Shown here: piece after piece, positions 25,672 through 34,735 of the stretch
Numbering within the stretch: position 1 is the first letter of the stretch
Layout: each line of letters begins with the position of its first letter
Assembly (NCBI RefSeq): GCF_040026395.1
Contig: NZ_CP157278.1
Location: 3,596,001 to 3,660,000, forward strand
Length of the DNA: 64,000 nucleotides
From: Pedobacter lusitanus
GTDB taxonomy: Bacteria > Bacteroidota > Bacteroidia > Sphingobacteriales > Sphingobacteriaceae
Reading direction: 5' to 3'
Program-made: the position numbers and the translations under genes
The notes under the pieces: generated by a model
What the model saw: only the letters and a program-made list of their open reading frames with translations
What the model was told of the DNA's origin: nothing
Databases searched by the model: none

Positions 25672-26283
25672 ATGGGTATATCAGAGAGAAAAGAACGCGA
25701 GAGGGAGGAAATGAAAACAATGATCACTACAGCGGCCATGAAAATGTTCCTGGAGGATGGCTATGCAAAAACTTCTATCCGCAATATCGCTGACGCTATT
25801 GAATACAGCCCAGGCACAATCTACTTGTATTATAAGGATAAGGATGAGTTGCTTTTTGAAGTTCAGGGACAGGCTTATCTTCAATTGCTGGAAGCGTTTA
25901 AGAAAGGGGCAATAAGCAAAGATCCTTTGGAAAAACTGGAACAATTAGGTAAAACCTACGTTTCCTTTGGCCTGGCTAATCCGGAATTGTATGATCTGAT
26001 GTTTATTATCAGGGCACCTACAAATGTAGATGAATCAGTTCATGGACATAATGGAGATGCCACATTTAAATTTTTAATTGACTGTCTGGAAGACTGTATG
26101 AAGGATAACCTGTTGATTTTTAAAGATACCAGTCAGGCTGCTTTGCAGATCTGGTCAATGGTACACGGGCTGGTCTCCCTTAATCTTCGTTGCAGATTAA
26201 AGGTTATGATCCCTGAAGAAGCATCAATTCCTGAAATTTTGCATCAGGCAATTGAAGAATATTTATTATCAATCAAGGCCTAG
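25672..26283 (+). CDS. TetR/AcrR family transcriptional repressor of the RND efflux operon
   Basis: The 203-aa protein has an N-terminal helix-turn-helix (TSIRNIADAIEYSPGTIYLYYKDKDELL, about residues 35-62) and a variable ligand-binding C-terminal half. It is the first gene of a run followed by tolC, an RND adaptor and an RND pump, the usual local repressor of such pumps. Its own promoter carries a fitting palindrome, and a second lies just before tolC. The inducing ligand is unknown. The stop codon is inside a small AAGGCCTAGGCCTT palindrome followed by a T-run (26275-26294), perhaps an attenuator. Confidence 0.88.
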   Translation: MGISERKEREREEMKTMITTAAMKMFLEDGYAKTSIRNIADAIEYSPGTIYLYYKDKDELLFEVQGQAYLQLLEAFKKGAISKDPLEKLEQLGKTYVSFGLANPELYDLMFIIRAPTNVDESVHGHNGDATFKFLIDCLEDCMKDNLLIFKDTSQAALQIWSMVHGLVSLNLRCRLKVMIPEEASIPEILHQAIEEYLLSIKA

Positions 26284-26304
26284 GCCTTTTTTTTGACCTT
26301 TTAC

Positions 26305-26317
26305 TAAACACTGTTTA
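26305..26317. promoter_or_regulatory. Putative TetR operator O2 (TAAACACTGTTTA)
   Basis: A perfect TAAAC-N3-GTTTA palindrome, related to O1, ends 2 nt before the tolC start codon. A TTG at 26294-26296 could belong to an internal promoter, but no good -7 element is seen. Confidence 0.5.
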
Positions 26318-26319
26318 TT

Positions 26320-27693
26320 ATGTATACATCATTTATTAAAGCGTCTGTAATACTCACCGGATGGATGCTTTTTTTGGGAAACCCCGTCCGGGCTCAGCAG
26401 CAGAACCCGCAGCTGGATGACTATATTTCATTCGCTTTTACACAGAATCAGGGCCTAAAACAGCAGGTCTTTGATTTGGAAAGATCAATGTTTGCATTGA
26501 AAGAGGCAAAGGCTATGTATATGCCTACGGTAAGCATGCTCGGGAGTTATACCAAGTCTGCCGGGGGCAGAACTATAGATGTACCTGTTGGTGATCTGGT
26601 TAATCCGATTTATACAGCACTTAATCAGCTGACCTCATCGTCGAAATTTCCGCAGGTTGCAAATCAGTCTTTCTTATTGAATCCCGATAATTTTTATGAC
26701 CTGAAGCTCAGAACCTCGCTTCCGCTGATTAACGCGGAGATCCGTTATAATAAATTGATCAAACAGCAACTGATCAGCAGCCAGCAGGCGGCAGTGAATG
26801 TTTACAAAAGAACTTTGGTCAAAGATATTAAAACGGCATACTATCATTATTTCCAGGCCTTACAGGGCATTGAAGCCTATAGGAGTGCGTTGATCCTTAT
26901 TAATGAAAATATACGGGTAAACACGAGCTTATTGCGTAATGGGGTAAGAAACGGAACGGCACTACTCCGGGCTCAGACCGAGCAGGAAAAAACGAATGCG
27001 GCTTTAATCAATGCGCAGCGTAACGCAGATAACGCGAAGGCTTATTTTAATTTTTTACTCAACCGCTCTTTAAAGGATTCTATTCATACGGATAGCAGCA
27101 CTATCGCTGCTGTTTTATCCGTACCTGATACAACAGCAGGGGTGACCAGCAGGGAAGAATTAAAGCAGCTAAATGTACTGAAAGCGGTGAATAATCTTGA
27201 TTATAAACTACAGCGATCTAACCTGATTCCAAAGCTGAGTACATTTATTGACCTGGGATCACAGGGAATGGATTTTAAGGTAAATGATAAAACCAGGTAT
27301 TACCTATGGGGTGTAAATCTTCAGTGGGATTTGTTTACAGGGGGCAAAAATAAATTCAGAGCTGCACAGGCTCAGTCTAATATCCGTGCCAATGCGGCGA
27401 AGATTGATGAAACTGAACAGGCATTTAAATTACAGCTGACGCAGTCGTTTAACAATTATCTGTCTGCAAAGGCTGCCTGTGTGAGTGCTGTCTCGGGGCT
27501 GTCATTTGCTGGAAGATACTATAAAGATCAGCTCAAGGCATATCGTGCAGGACAGCTGCTATATCTGGAACTGATTGATGCGCAGGATCAGTTAACCAGT
27601 GCAAAGTTGAGAATGGCAGACGCTCAGGCCGATTTGCAAATCACACTGGCTGATCTGGAACGTAATCAGGCCACCTATCCACTAACTAATTAA
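26320..27693 (+). CDS. TolC family outer-membrane efflux protein (RND system)
   Basis: The 457-aa protein has a signal peptide ending VRAQ and two copies of the long helical TolC repeat, with the GGKNKFRAAQAQSNIRA and LTQSFNNYLSAKA segments typical of the family. It forms the trimeric outer-membrane channel of a tripartite pump. The next two genes encode the adaptor and RND transporter, 17 nt and a 4-nt overlap apart, so the complex is encoded as one unit. Confidence 0.9.
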   Translation: MYTSFIKASVILTGWMLFLGNPVRAQQQNPQLDDYISFAFTQNQGLKQQVFDLERSMFALKEAKAMYMPTVSMLGSYTKSAGGRTIDVPVGDLVNPIYTALNQLTSSSKFPQVANQSFLLNPDNFYDLKLRTSLPLINAEIRYNKLIKQQLISSQQAAVNVYKRTLVKDIKTAYYHYFQALQGIEAYRSALILINENIRVNTSLLRNGVRNGTALLRAQTEQEKTNAALINAQRNADNAKAYFNFLLNRSLKDSIHTDSSTIAAVLSVPDTTAGVTSREELKQLNVLKAVNNLDYKLQRSNLIPKLSTFIDLGSQGMDFKVNDKTRYYLWGVNLQWDLFTGGKNKFRAAQAQSNIRANAAKIDETEQAFKLQLTQSFNNYLSAKAACVSAVSGLSFAGRYYKDQLKAYRAGQLLYLELIDAQDQLTSAKLRMADAQADLQITLADLERNQATYPLTN

Positions 27694-27710
27694 TATTTAA
27701 ATATATACAA

Positions 27711-28784
27711 ATGAAAGCTATTCATTATACCACGTTGTTGCTGTGTATACCACTGTTTTACGCGTGCAATTCTTCAACTCCGGTTGCCCGTAAAACGGGT
27801 AATGATACTATACCGGTTAAAATCATGAAGCTGAATCAGGAGAGCAGTAATGCTTCAATTGCAGTATCGGGGCAATTTACCACTGATGATGAAGTTCTGC
27901 TGTCTTTTAAAACAGGAGGAATTATCAATAGTCTGCTGGTTAAAGAAGGTGATGCGGTCAGAAAAGGACAATTACTGGCTACATTAAACCTGACCGAGAT
28001 TAATGCACAGGTGCAGCAGGCACAGCTGGGCTTTGAAAAGGCAAAACGGGATTACCAGCGAACAAAAAATCTTTACAGTGACAGTGTCGCGACTCTGGAG
28101 CAACTGCAGAATAGCAAAACTGCTCTTCAGGTATCCCAGCAACAGCTTAATCTGGTGTCTTTCAACAGAAAATATTCTGAAATACATGCCCCGGAAAATG
28201 GATTCATTTTGCGTAAGCTGGCCGATGCCGGGCAGCAGATAGCAGCGGGTTCGGCAGTGCTTCAGGTTAATGGCGCTCAATCTGGAAAATGGCAGCTGAA
28301 AGTAGGCATCAGTGACAGGGAATGGGCTATTTTAAAATTAAATGATCATGCTCAGATTGAAACCACCGCGATTCCGGGACAGGTGCTGGATGGGGTAGTC
28401 AGTCGTAAATCTGAAGGGGTTGATGCAGTTACAGGAACTTTTACAGCCTATATTACTTTGACCGGCAGCAGACCTAAAGCAATCGCAGCTGGTATGTTTG
28501 GGAAAGCTGTACTCAAACCTTCAAAAACAATTGATCACAAAGGAACCTGGCAAATACCTTATGAAGCTTTACTGGACGGAAATGGGAATAGTGGTTTTGT
28601 ATTTATTACCAATGACAATAAAACGGCCCGTAAGGTGAAAGTGACAGTTGCCGGAATTGAAAAAAATACGGTTATCATCAGCGATGGCCTTCAGGATGCA
28701 GGGGCATTAATTGTTTCGGGATCGGCATATCTGACAGATAACAGCCCGATAAGTATTCATTCATCATTAACGGCTACAAAATGA
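27711..28784 (+). CDS. RND efflux periplasmic adaptor lipoprotein (MFP/HlyD family)
   Basis: The 357-aa protein is a lipoprotein with Cys19 in FYACNSS. A half-lipoyl segment (VKEGDAVRKGQLLATL) and an alpha-helical hairpin lie at about residues 95-145, then the second lipoyl half (IHAPENGFILRKLADAGQ), a beta-barrel and a membrane-proximal domain. It bridges the RND pump and TolC. The last four bases overlap the pump gene (ATGA), implying coupled translation. Confidence 0.9.
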   Translation: MKAIHYTTLLLCIPLFYACNSSTPVARKTGNDTIPVKIMKLNQESSNASIAVSGQFTTDDEVLLSFKTGGIINSLLVKEGDAVRKGQLLATLNLTEINAQVQQAQLGFEKAKRDYQRTKNLYSDSVATLEQLQNSKTALQVSQQQLNLVSFNRKYSEIHAPENGFILRKLADAGQQIAAGSAVLQVNGAQSGKWQLKVGISDREWAILKLNDHAQIETTAIPGQVLDGVVSRKSEGVDAVTGTFTAYITLTGSRPKAIAAGMFGKAVLKPSKTIDHKGTWQIPYEALLDGNGNSGFVFITNDNKTARKVKVTVAGIEKNTVIISDGLQDAGALIVSGSAYLTDNSPISIHSSLTATK

Positions 28785-31700
28785 AAATATCAGATTATGC
28801 TGTAAAAAACAGCCAGTTTACACTGGTAATCTTTCTGATGATCATTGTCTTGGGAATTACTACCATGCTGAGTATGCCCAGATCTGAGGATCCGGAAATG
28901 CATGCACCTTCTTTTTCTGTCATTATTGTTTATCCGGGTACCAGTCCCAGGGATATAGAAGACAGGGTGGTTACCCCGCTGGAAAAAACAATATCCGGAT
29001 TGGATGATATCAAAAGGATCAGAACAAATATCTCTAATGGTGTGGCTGTTTTGCGCGTGGATTATAAGTATAGCAGCAGTGTGGAAGGAAAGTATCAGGA
29101 AATTGTAAGAGAAGTAAATGGTAAAAGAAGTGAGCTGCCGGCAGATATTTATAGTATAGAAGTACAGAAACAGCAGCCTTCGGATGTTAATGTACTGCAG
29201 GTTGCACTGGTATCGGAAAATGCGCCACGCAGCAAGATGCAGTATTATGCGGAAAAACTCCAGGATGAACTTGAAAAGGTGGCTGCGCTTAAAAAAGTAT
29301 CCATTTTTGGTTTGCCCAGACAGCAGGTTCGTATAGAGCTGGATCTGGAAAAAATGGCACAGATGAACCTGCCGGTCAGTGCAGTTAAGAATAGTCTTCA
29401 GAGTGAAATGGCCAGTATTCCCGGAGGAAGCATTGACGCTTCTCATCAGACTTTTAATATTGTAACCAATGAATACCGGACACTGGATGCCGTTCAGAAT
29501 ACGATTGTTTATGCTGCGGGAGGGAAAAATATAGTCTTAAAAAACATAGCTAAAGTTTATTATGGTTATGAGGAAGATAAGCATATTACGCGGCTTAACG
29601 GTCACAGGAGTTTATTTGTAACGGCGGCTCAGAAAGAGGGTGAAAATATCAGTAAAACGCAAAAGGATTATCAGCCGGTATTAGCCAGTTTTAAAAAGAC
29701 ATTACCAGCTAATATTGATCTGGTGCAGAATTTTGATCAGGCAGATAATGTGAACAGGAGATTATCTGGCCTGGGACATGATTTTATCATCGCAATTTTG
29801 CTTGTTGCAGTGACTTTATTGCCTTTGGGGATGCGTCCGGCTATCATCGTCATGATTTCAATTCCGCTTTCTCTGGCTATTGGGATAGTATTGCTTCAAT
29901 TGTTTGGTTTCAACCTGAACCAATTGAGTATTGTTGGATTAGTCGTTGCCCTTGGACTCCTGGTGGATGATAGTATAGTTGTAGTGGAGAACATTGAACG
30001 CTGGATGCTTGAAGGTCATAGTCGTCTGGAAGCAACTTTAAAGGCAACCAGGCAGATAGGTATGGCGGTAGTGGGCTGTACAATTACGCTGATCATTGCT
30101 TTTATGCCATTGGTGTTCCTGCCGGAAGGTTCAGGAGATTTTATCAGATCTTTACCTCTTGCTGTTATTTTTTCGGTTCTGGCTTCAATGCTGGTCTCTT
30201 TAACGATTATCCCTTTTTTATCTAGTCGTTTGCTAAAAACACATGTCGGAAATCCGGAAGGAAACATGCTGATGCGTGGATTGAAAAAAATAATTCATGG
30301 TAGCTATGCCCGTTTACTGGACAAAGCACTTCAAAAACCACTGCTGACTATTTCTATTGCTGTTATACTCTTTGTTACATCCATATTCCTTTTTAAGGTT
30401 ATTGGATTCAGCTTGTTCCCGGCATCAGAAAAACCTCAGTTTCTGGTCAATATCACTACACCTAATCAATCTAATTTGTCCTATACCGATACAGTGACAA
30501 GGGCTATCGAGAAAGAACTGAAACAGCAACCAGAGGTGAAATATTATTCTTCGAATGTAGGAAAAGGGAATCCACGTATTTATTACAATGTAATACCTGA
30601 AAATGACAGGAGTGATTTTGCTCAGTTATTTGTACAGCTGGATGAAAACACCTCACCTGATGAAAAGTTAAAGCTCATTCAAAGACTGCAGCAGCGCTGG
30701 GCACATTATCCGGGAGCAAAAGTTGAAGTGAAGAATTTCCAGCAGGGGCCTCCGGTTGTGGCACCGGTTGAGGTTCGTCTTTTTGGAGATAATCTGGATA
30801 CACTGCGTTCAATTTCTCTCCAGGTGGAAAAGTTATTGCAGCAAGCCCCCGGAACCATGTATGTCAGAAATCCAGTTAATTTGCTTAAAAGTGATATTCG
30901 TGTAGTGATAAACAAAGAAAAAGCGCAGCTGCTGGGGGTACCGACGATCAGTATTGACCAGACTGCAAGACTTGCCGTTACTGGTTTGAACCTGGGTACT
31001 TTTTATAATAACGATAATAAAAATGGATATGGCGTATTACTGACCAGGACTAAAGAAGGCAGACCGGGAATGGATGCTTTCCGTAATTTATACGTGGATA
31101 ATACTAAAGGTAATGCTTTACCGATGAATCAAGTCGCTGATCTGAAGCTGGAAGCGTCACAGGCAGTGATCAATCACCAGGAAAAGAAAAGAGTGGTTTC
31201 TGTACAGGCGAATGTTCAGGATGGCTTTTTGGTTAACCGCGTAATTGATGACGTGGTATTGAAAATGGATAAACTTCATTTGCCGGCTGGTTACAGTTTT
31301 GAAATGGGCGGAGAAGTGGAGTCCAGAAATAATTCTTTTGGTGGATTTTTAAACATTATTCTGGTTACTGTATTCTTGTTTATAGCTGTGCTGATTCTTT
31401 TATTTAAGACATTTAAAAGTACGCTGATCGTTTTATCTGTCATCCCGCTCGGAGTGGTTGGAGCTGCGGTAGCTTTATGGATAACTGGAAATTCGCTGTC
31501 TTTTGTAGCAATTATTGGATTGATTGCACTGGCAGGGATAGAGGTGAAGAACACAATTTTGCTGGTAGATTTCACTAATCAGCTGAGAAAGCAGGGTAAG
31601 AGTCTGCAGGATGCAATTCGTGAGGCTGGTGAGGTAAGGTTTTTACCAATTGTACTGACTTCGCTGACTGCAATTGGGGGGTTAATACCTATTGCTATCT

Positions 31701-31852
31701 CCACTAATCCACTAATTGCACCACTGGCCATTGTTTTAATCGGCGGACTGATCAGTTCTACTTTATTATCCAGAATTGTTACCCCGATTATTTACGAGCT
31801 GATACCTCCGGCAATAGAGGTTGAAGAGCATATATCTGCAGATCAGGTATGA
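28781..31852 (+). CDS. RND family efflux transporter permease (HAE1-like)
   Basis: The 1023-aa inner-membrane protein has 12 predicted helices in two halves and two large periplasmic loops. TM4 carries the proton-relay acids in ALGLLVDDSIVVVENIER, and the second half has the matching AGIEVKNTILLVDFTN. Size and symmetry are those of AcrB/CzcA-type pumps. The LVDDSI form with nearby aromatic-poor porter loops favours drug-type (HAE1) over metal-type, but the substrate is not determinable. A strong terminator follows. Confidence 0.92.
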   Translation: MKISDYAVKNSQFTLVIFLMIIVLGITTMLSMPRSEDPEMHAPSFSVIIVYPGTSPRDIEDRVVTPLEKTISGLDDIKRIRTNISNGVAVLRVDYKYSSSVEGKYQEIVREVNGKRSELPADIYSIEVQKQQPSDVNVLQVALVSENAPRSKMQYYAEKLQDELEKVAALKKVSIFGLPRQQVRIELDLEKMAQMNLPVSAVKNSLQSEMASIPGGSIDASHQTFNIVTNEYRTLDAVQNTIVYAAGGKNIVLKNIAKVYYGYEEDKHITRLNGHRSLFVTAAQKEGENISKTQKDYQPVLASFKKTLPANIDLVQNFDQADNVNRRLSGLGHDFIIAILLVAVTLLPLGMRPAIIVMISIPLSLAIGIVLLQLFGFNLNQLSIVGLVVALGLLVDDSIVVVENIERWMLEGHSRLEATLKATRQIGMAVVGCTITLIIAFMPLVFLPEGSGDFIRSLPLAVIFSVLASMLVSLTIIPFLSSRLLKTHVGNPEGNMLMRGLKKIIHGSYARLLDKALQKPLLTISIAVILFVTSIFLFKVIGFSLFPASEKPQFLVNITTPNQSNLSYTDTVTRAIEKELKQQPEVKYYSSNVGKGNPRIYYNVIPENDRSDFAQLFVQLDENTSPDEKLKLIQRLQQRWAHYPGAKVEVKNFQQGPPVVAPVEVRLFGDNLDTLRSISLQVEKLLQQAPGTMYVRNPVNLLKSDIRVVINKEKAQLLGVPTISIDQTARLAVTGLNLGTFYNNDNKNGYGVLLTRTKEGRPGMDAFRNLYVDNTKGNALPMNQVADLKLEASQAVINHQEKKRVVSVQANVQDGFLVNRVIDDVVLKMDKLHLPAGYSFEMGGEVESRNNSFGGFLNIILVTVFLFIAVLILLFKTFKSTLIVLSVIPLGVVGAAVALWITGNSLSFVAIIGLIALAGIEVKNTILLVDFTNQLRKQGKSLQDAIREAGEVRFLPIVLTSLTAIGGLIPIAISTNPLIAPLAIVLIGGLISSTLLSRIVTPIIYELIPPAIEVEEHISADQV

Positions 31853-31856
31853 AAAT

Positions 31857-31897
31857 AAAAAGGAGGCGCCAGATTTTGGGGTGCCTCCTTTTTATTT
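31857..31897. terminator. Bidirectional terminator between the RND pump gene and ppc
   Basis: AAAAAGGAGGCGCC (31857-31870) pairs with GGTGCCTCCTTTTT (31880-31893), one G-T wobble, with further T/A runs on both sides. It serves the two convergent genes. Confidence 0.85.
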
Positions 31898-31920
31898 TTA
31901 TATAAATGGATTTTATAGCG

Positions 31921-34509
31921 TTAAGCAGAGTTCCTGCCTGCATTTACAATTCCGTAAACGGTTCTTATAGCTAGTTTCTCATAAGACTGATGCTCCTGAT
32001 CGGTTAGTTGCTGTTGTAGCTTCTCTAAAGCGAAATGCTGGATCAGAACCAGTGGAAGTACGATCTTTTCTCTCACTGCGATAGACCTTTTCTCAACCGG
32101 ATAATTCTCCATTAAGGTGGTGTGACCAGCCAATTTTAGCAGCATTTCTTTAGATCTTTCGTATTCATCACGCAGCATTTTCCAGAAATCACCAAACTCA
32201 GGATCATTGGCAAAATGTGCAGTAATAGAAAAATCAGTCTTGCTCATCGACATCATTCCGTTGTCAATAATAGTTTTAAAATAGCCTGACTCCTGATAAG
32301 TCTGGCGGATTTTTTCCCAGTTCCCGGAAGCTTCCTGATTTTTTAAAGCGGTTCCGATACCATAAAAGCCAGGGATATTCTGTTTTAGCTGGCCCCAGGC
32401 TGTTACAAAGCTAATAGCTCTGAGATCTTCGAGACGTAATTTCTCACCTGAACTCCTTTTTACAGGTCTGCTGCTGATTGTGATTTTTGATAACAGGCTT
32501 AAAGGAGAGAAGCGCTCAAGATAATTTAAAAACAAGGGATGTTTGCGCAACGCAACAAAAGCGTTGAAACTATCTTCTGCCATTACATTTAGTATGTCTT
32601 TATGTGGTGAATCAAGTAAGATATTGTGTCTCTCTTTCAATCCTGATGAAATCCCGGCATTAATCAGTTGTTCGATATTGAATTCGGCACTGTCAACAGA
32701 GCCATACTGAGAACTGATCGTCTGCCCCTGGATAGTAAGCTGAATATTTTTATTAGCAATCTCTTTACCCATGGAGGCGTAAAAACGATGGGTTTTACCC
32801 CCGCCTCTTGAAGGAGGACCGCCACGGCCATCAAAAAACGCCAACTGTATGTTATGAGCCACAGAGGTCGCAGTTAAGGCCACCTTGGCGTTGAAAATGG
32901 ACCAGTTGGCCATTAAATAACCGCCGTCCTTTGTGCTGTCAGAGAAACCAAGCATAATGTCCTGTTTGTTGCCTCTGCTTTCCAGATGTTTTCTGTAAAA
33001 TGGATGGGTATACAAACGTTCCATGATCTGTGAGGCTCCTGCCAGATCGTTTACGGTTTCAAACAATGGAACAAAATCTATACTGAGCTGTTTTTCATCC
33101 CATCCGTTCCATAAGAATAACTCCATCAGCTGCAGCACATCACTGGCCTGCTGGCAATTACTGATAATGTAACGATGACAGGCAAGTTCTCCGTTCTGTT
33201 GTTGTATCTGTCTGATTTCGGCAATAGTCTGAAGCGTATCCTGTGTAAGCGGATCTGCATCACCTGAGTAGTTTACTTTTGCGGTTTTGAAGGAAAGCTG
33301 CTGTATTTTTTCTTCTTCGCTCAATTCATCATAATCTTCGGGGAAGAGAGAGATAATTGGTTTGAACTGTCTGCAGTAAGCATGTACGTCACGAAGAACT
33401 CTGCTGTCCTGTCTGATATCCAGAGAGGCAAAGTGAGAACCAAAGAGTTCAATTTTGCGCAGCAGGTCATCCACCAGATCTGCAAATAGCCCATCATGAA
33501 ATTCAATCAGTGTATTTTTAATCTGATTCAGGTTTTCAATCAGAAAGGCTGAAATGTTTTCCGGTTCAATATTAGTGTCAAATGCATTTTTATAAAGTAC
33601 ATCCTGTACTTTATAAACAGTTTCTTCCACTCCTCTGAAAGTGATCCTTCTTTTCAGTTTCCTGAAATCTCTGTAATAACAGCGGAACAGGATCTGGCGA
33701 AGCATTTTTGAAACTTGTATGGTATCCTGAGCATGTACGTTAGGATTCCCATCCCTGTCTCCGCCTGGCCAGAAACCAAGCTCTATTGCTTTTTTCGAAG
33801 GAATATTAAATTCCTCCAGACTACTGTCTATTTCTGACTGAATTTTGGCCGCGGCAAAATAAAATACGTTTTCCAGATACCAGGATAAGCTCAATGCTTC
33901 ATCAACTGGTGTTGGTGATTTTTTATTGAAAAAGGGTGTTTTCCCTAATTGCTGCAACAGCTGATTAATAGTGACAATGTCATTGATTTTTATGGCTGAG
34001 GTAAGGTCGTTGATAATAGAAAGCACACTGCCCGGATAGAACTGCGTAGGGTGAGCTGTAAGAACCAGACGCAGAGAGAAATCTTTGATCAGCTGCTCTA
34101 TTTTTTCATGAAGTTCAGCATTGAATTCACTTTTTTTCAACATTGAAATCAGTGAACTATGATCTTCTGTTGTGTTTAGTTTAGTGAAAGATGCATCTTC
34201 AACAGCATCAAATAGTACAACCTGACGCTCAATATATTGAATAAACCGGAATAATAAATCGATAATATCCTTAGGATCTGTAGTTTGGGTATACCGGTCA
34301 AAAAAGGTTTTAATGATTTCTGCAGGAGTCTTGAGATTCTTTACCCCGTCTTCACAGTGCTTAATAAAAAGGGGCAGCAAGGTACCGGTATCCTTGATTT
34401 TGTAAAATGGGAGGGTTAGGAACAGGCTGTTGTAAAGTTCAAATCTGGAGACAACTTCGTTGTTAAAAATGGATTCTCTTTGTCCTGTAACTCTTAGTTT
34501 CTGCGTCAT
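31921..34509 (-). CDS. ppc: Phosphoenolpyruvate carboxylase
   Basis: The 862-aa protein has the PEPC landmarks in order: LTAHPTQFYPG (catalytic His near 153), FWPGGDRDGNPNV, GFSDSTKDGGYLMANW, FDGRGGPPSRGGGKTH, and ISSRPVKR, ending NAGRNSA. It carboxylates PEP to oxaloacetate to refill the TCA cycle. Several motifs differ from the E. coli/plant forms (TAHPTQ for TAHPTE, DSTKDGG for DSAKDAG, RNSA for RNTG), as I recall for the Bacteroidota group. Length is normal. It stands alone between two convergent efflux operons. Confidence 0.92.
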   Translation of the reverse strand: MTQKLRVTGQRESIFNNEVVSRFELYNSLFLTLPFYKIKDTGTLLPLFIKHCEDGVKNLKTPAEIIKTFFDRYTQTTDPKDIIDLLFRFIQYIERQVVLFDAVEDASFTKLNTTEDHSSLISMLKKSEFNAELHEKIEQLIKDFSLRLVLTAHPTQFYPGSVLSIINDLTSAIKINDIVTINQLLQQLGKTPFFNKKSPTPVDEALSLSWYLENVFYFAAAKIQSEIDSSLEEFNIPSKKAIELGFWPGGDRDGNPNVHAQDTIQVSKMLRQILFRCYYRDFRKLKRRITFRGVEETVYKVQDVLYKNAFDTNIEPENISAFLIENLNQIKNTLIEFHDGLFADLVDDLLRKIELFGSHFASLDIRQDSRVLRDVHAYCRQFKPIISLFPEDYDELSEEEKIQQLSFKTAKVNYSGDADPLTQDTLQTIAEIRQIQQQNGELACHRYIISNCQQASDVLQLMELFLWNGWDEKQLSIDFVPLFETVNDLAGASQIMERLYTHPFYRKHLESRGNKQDIMLGFSDSTKDGGYLMANWSIFNAKVALTATSVAHNIQLAFFDGRGGPPSRGGGKTHRFYASMGKEIANKNIQLTIQGQTISSQYGSVDSAEFNIEQLINAGISSGLKERHNILLDSPHKDILNVMAEDSFNAFVALRKHPLFLNYLERFSPLSLLSKITISSRPVKRSSGEKLRLEDLRAISFVTAWGQLKQNIPGFYGIGTALKNQEASGNWEKIRQTYQESGYFKTIIDNGMMSMSKTDFSITAHFANDPEFGDFWKMLRDEYERSKEMLLKLAGHTTLMENYPVEKRSIAVREKIVLPLVLIQHFALEKLQQQLTDQEHQSYEKLAIRTVYGIVNAGRNSA

Positions 34510-34696
34510 AACAAAAGGGTTCTTTTTGGGAGCTTAAGCTACATAATAATGACGGGAAGACCTATAGATAATGTTAATAAATTTATTTTGCTTTTTAATT
34601 ACAAATACTATAAATTGCTTTCATTAAGGTTTTTTAACTCTTTTAAAAGTATAAGCATTCGTTGTGTGTAGCGACATTGTATTTTTTTGTGAAATG

Positions 34697-34735
34697 AAAA
34701 CAGGCTGTCCCAAAAAGGCAGCCTGTTTTTTATTT
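34697..34735. terminator. Terminator of the leftward emrAB-like operon
   Basis: AAAACAGGCT (34697-34706) pairs perfectly with AGCCTGTTTT (34720-34729) around a 13-nt loop, with T-runs on either strand. It lies 6 nt beyond the pump gene stop codon. Confidence 0.8.

Noticed and set aside
26275..26294. AAGGCCTAGGCCTT palindrome with T-run at the end of tetR as a terminator
   Set aside because: The loop would be too small for a stable full stem and the operon must read through it. At most it is a weak attenuator.
28790..29446. 218-codon minus-strand frame inside the RND pump gene
   Set aside because: It lies wholly antisense to a gene with clear RND motifs, and its translation has no family pattern.
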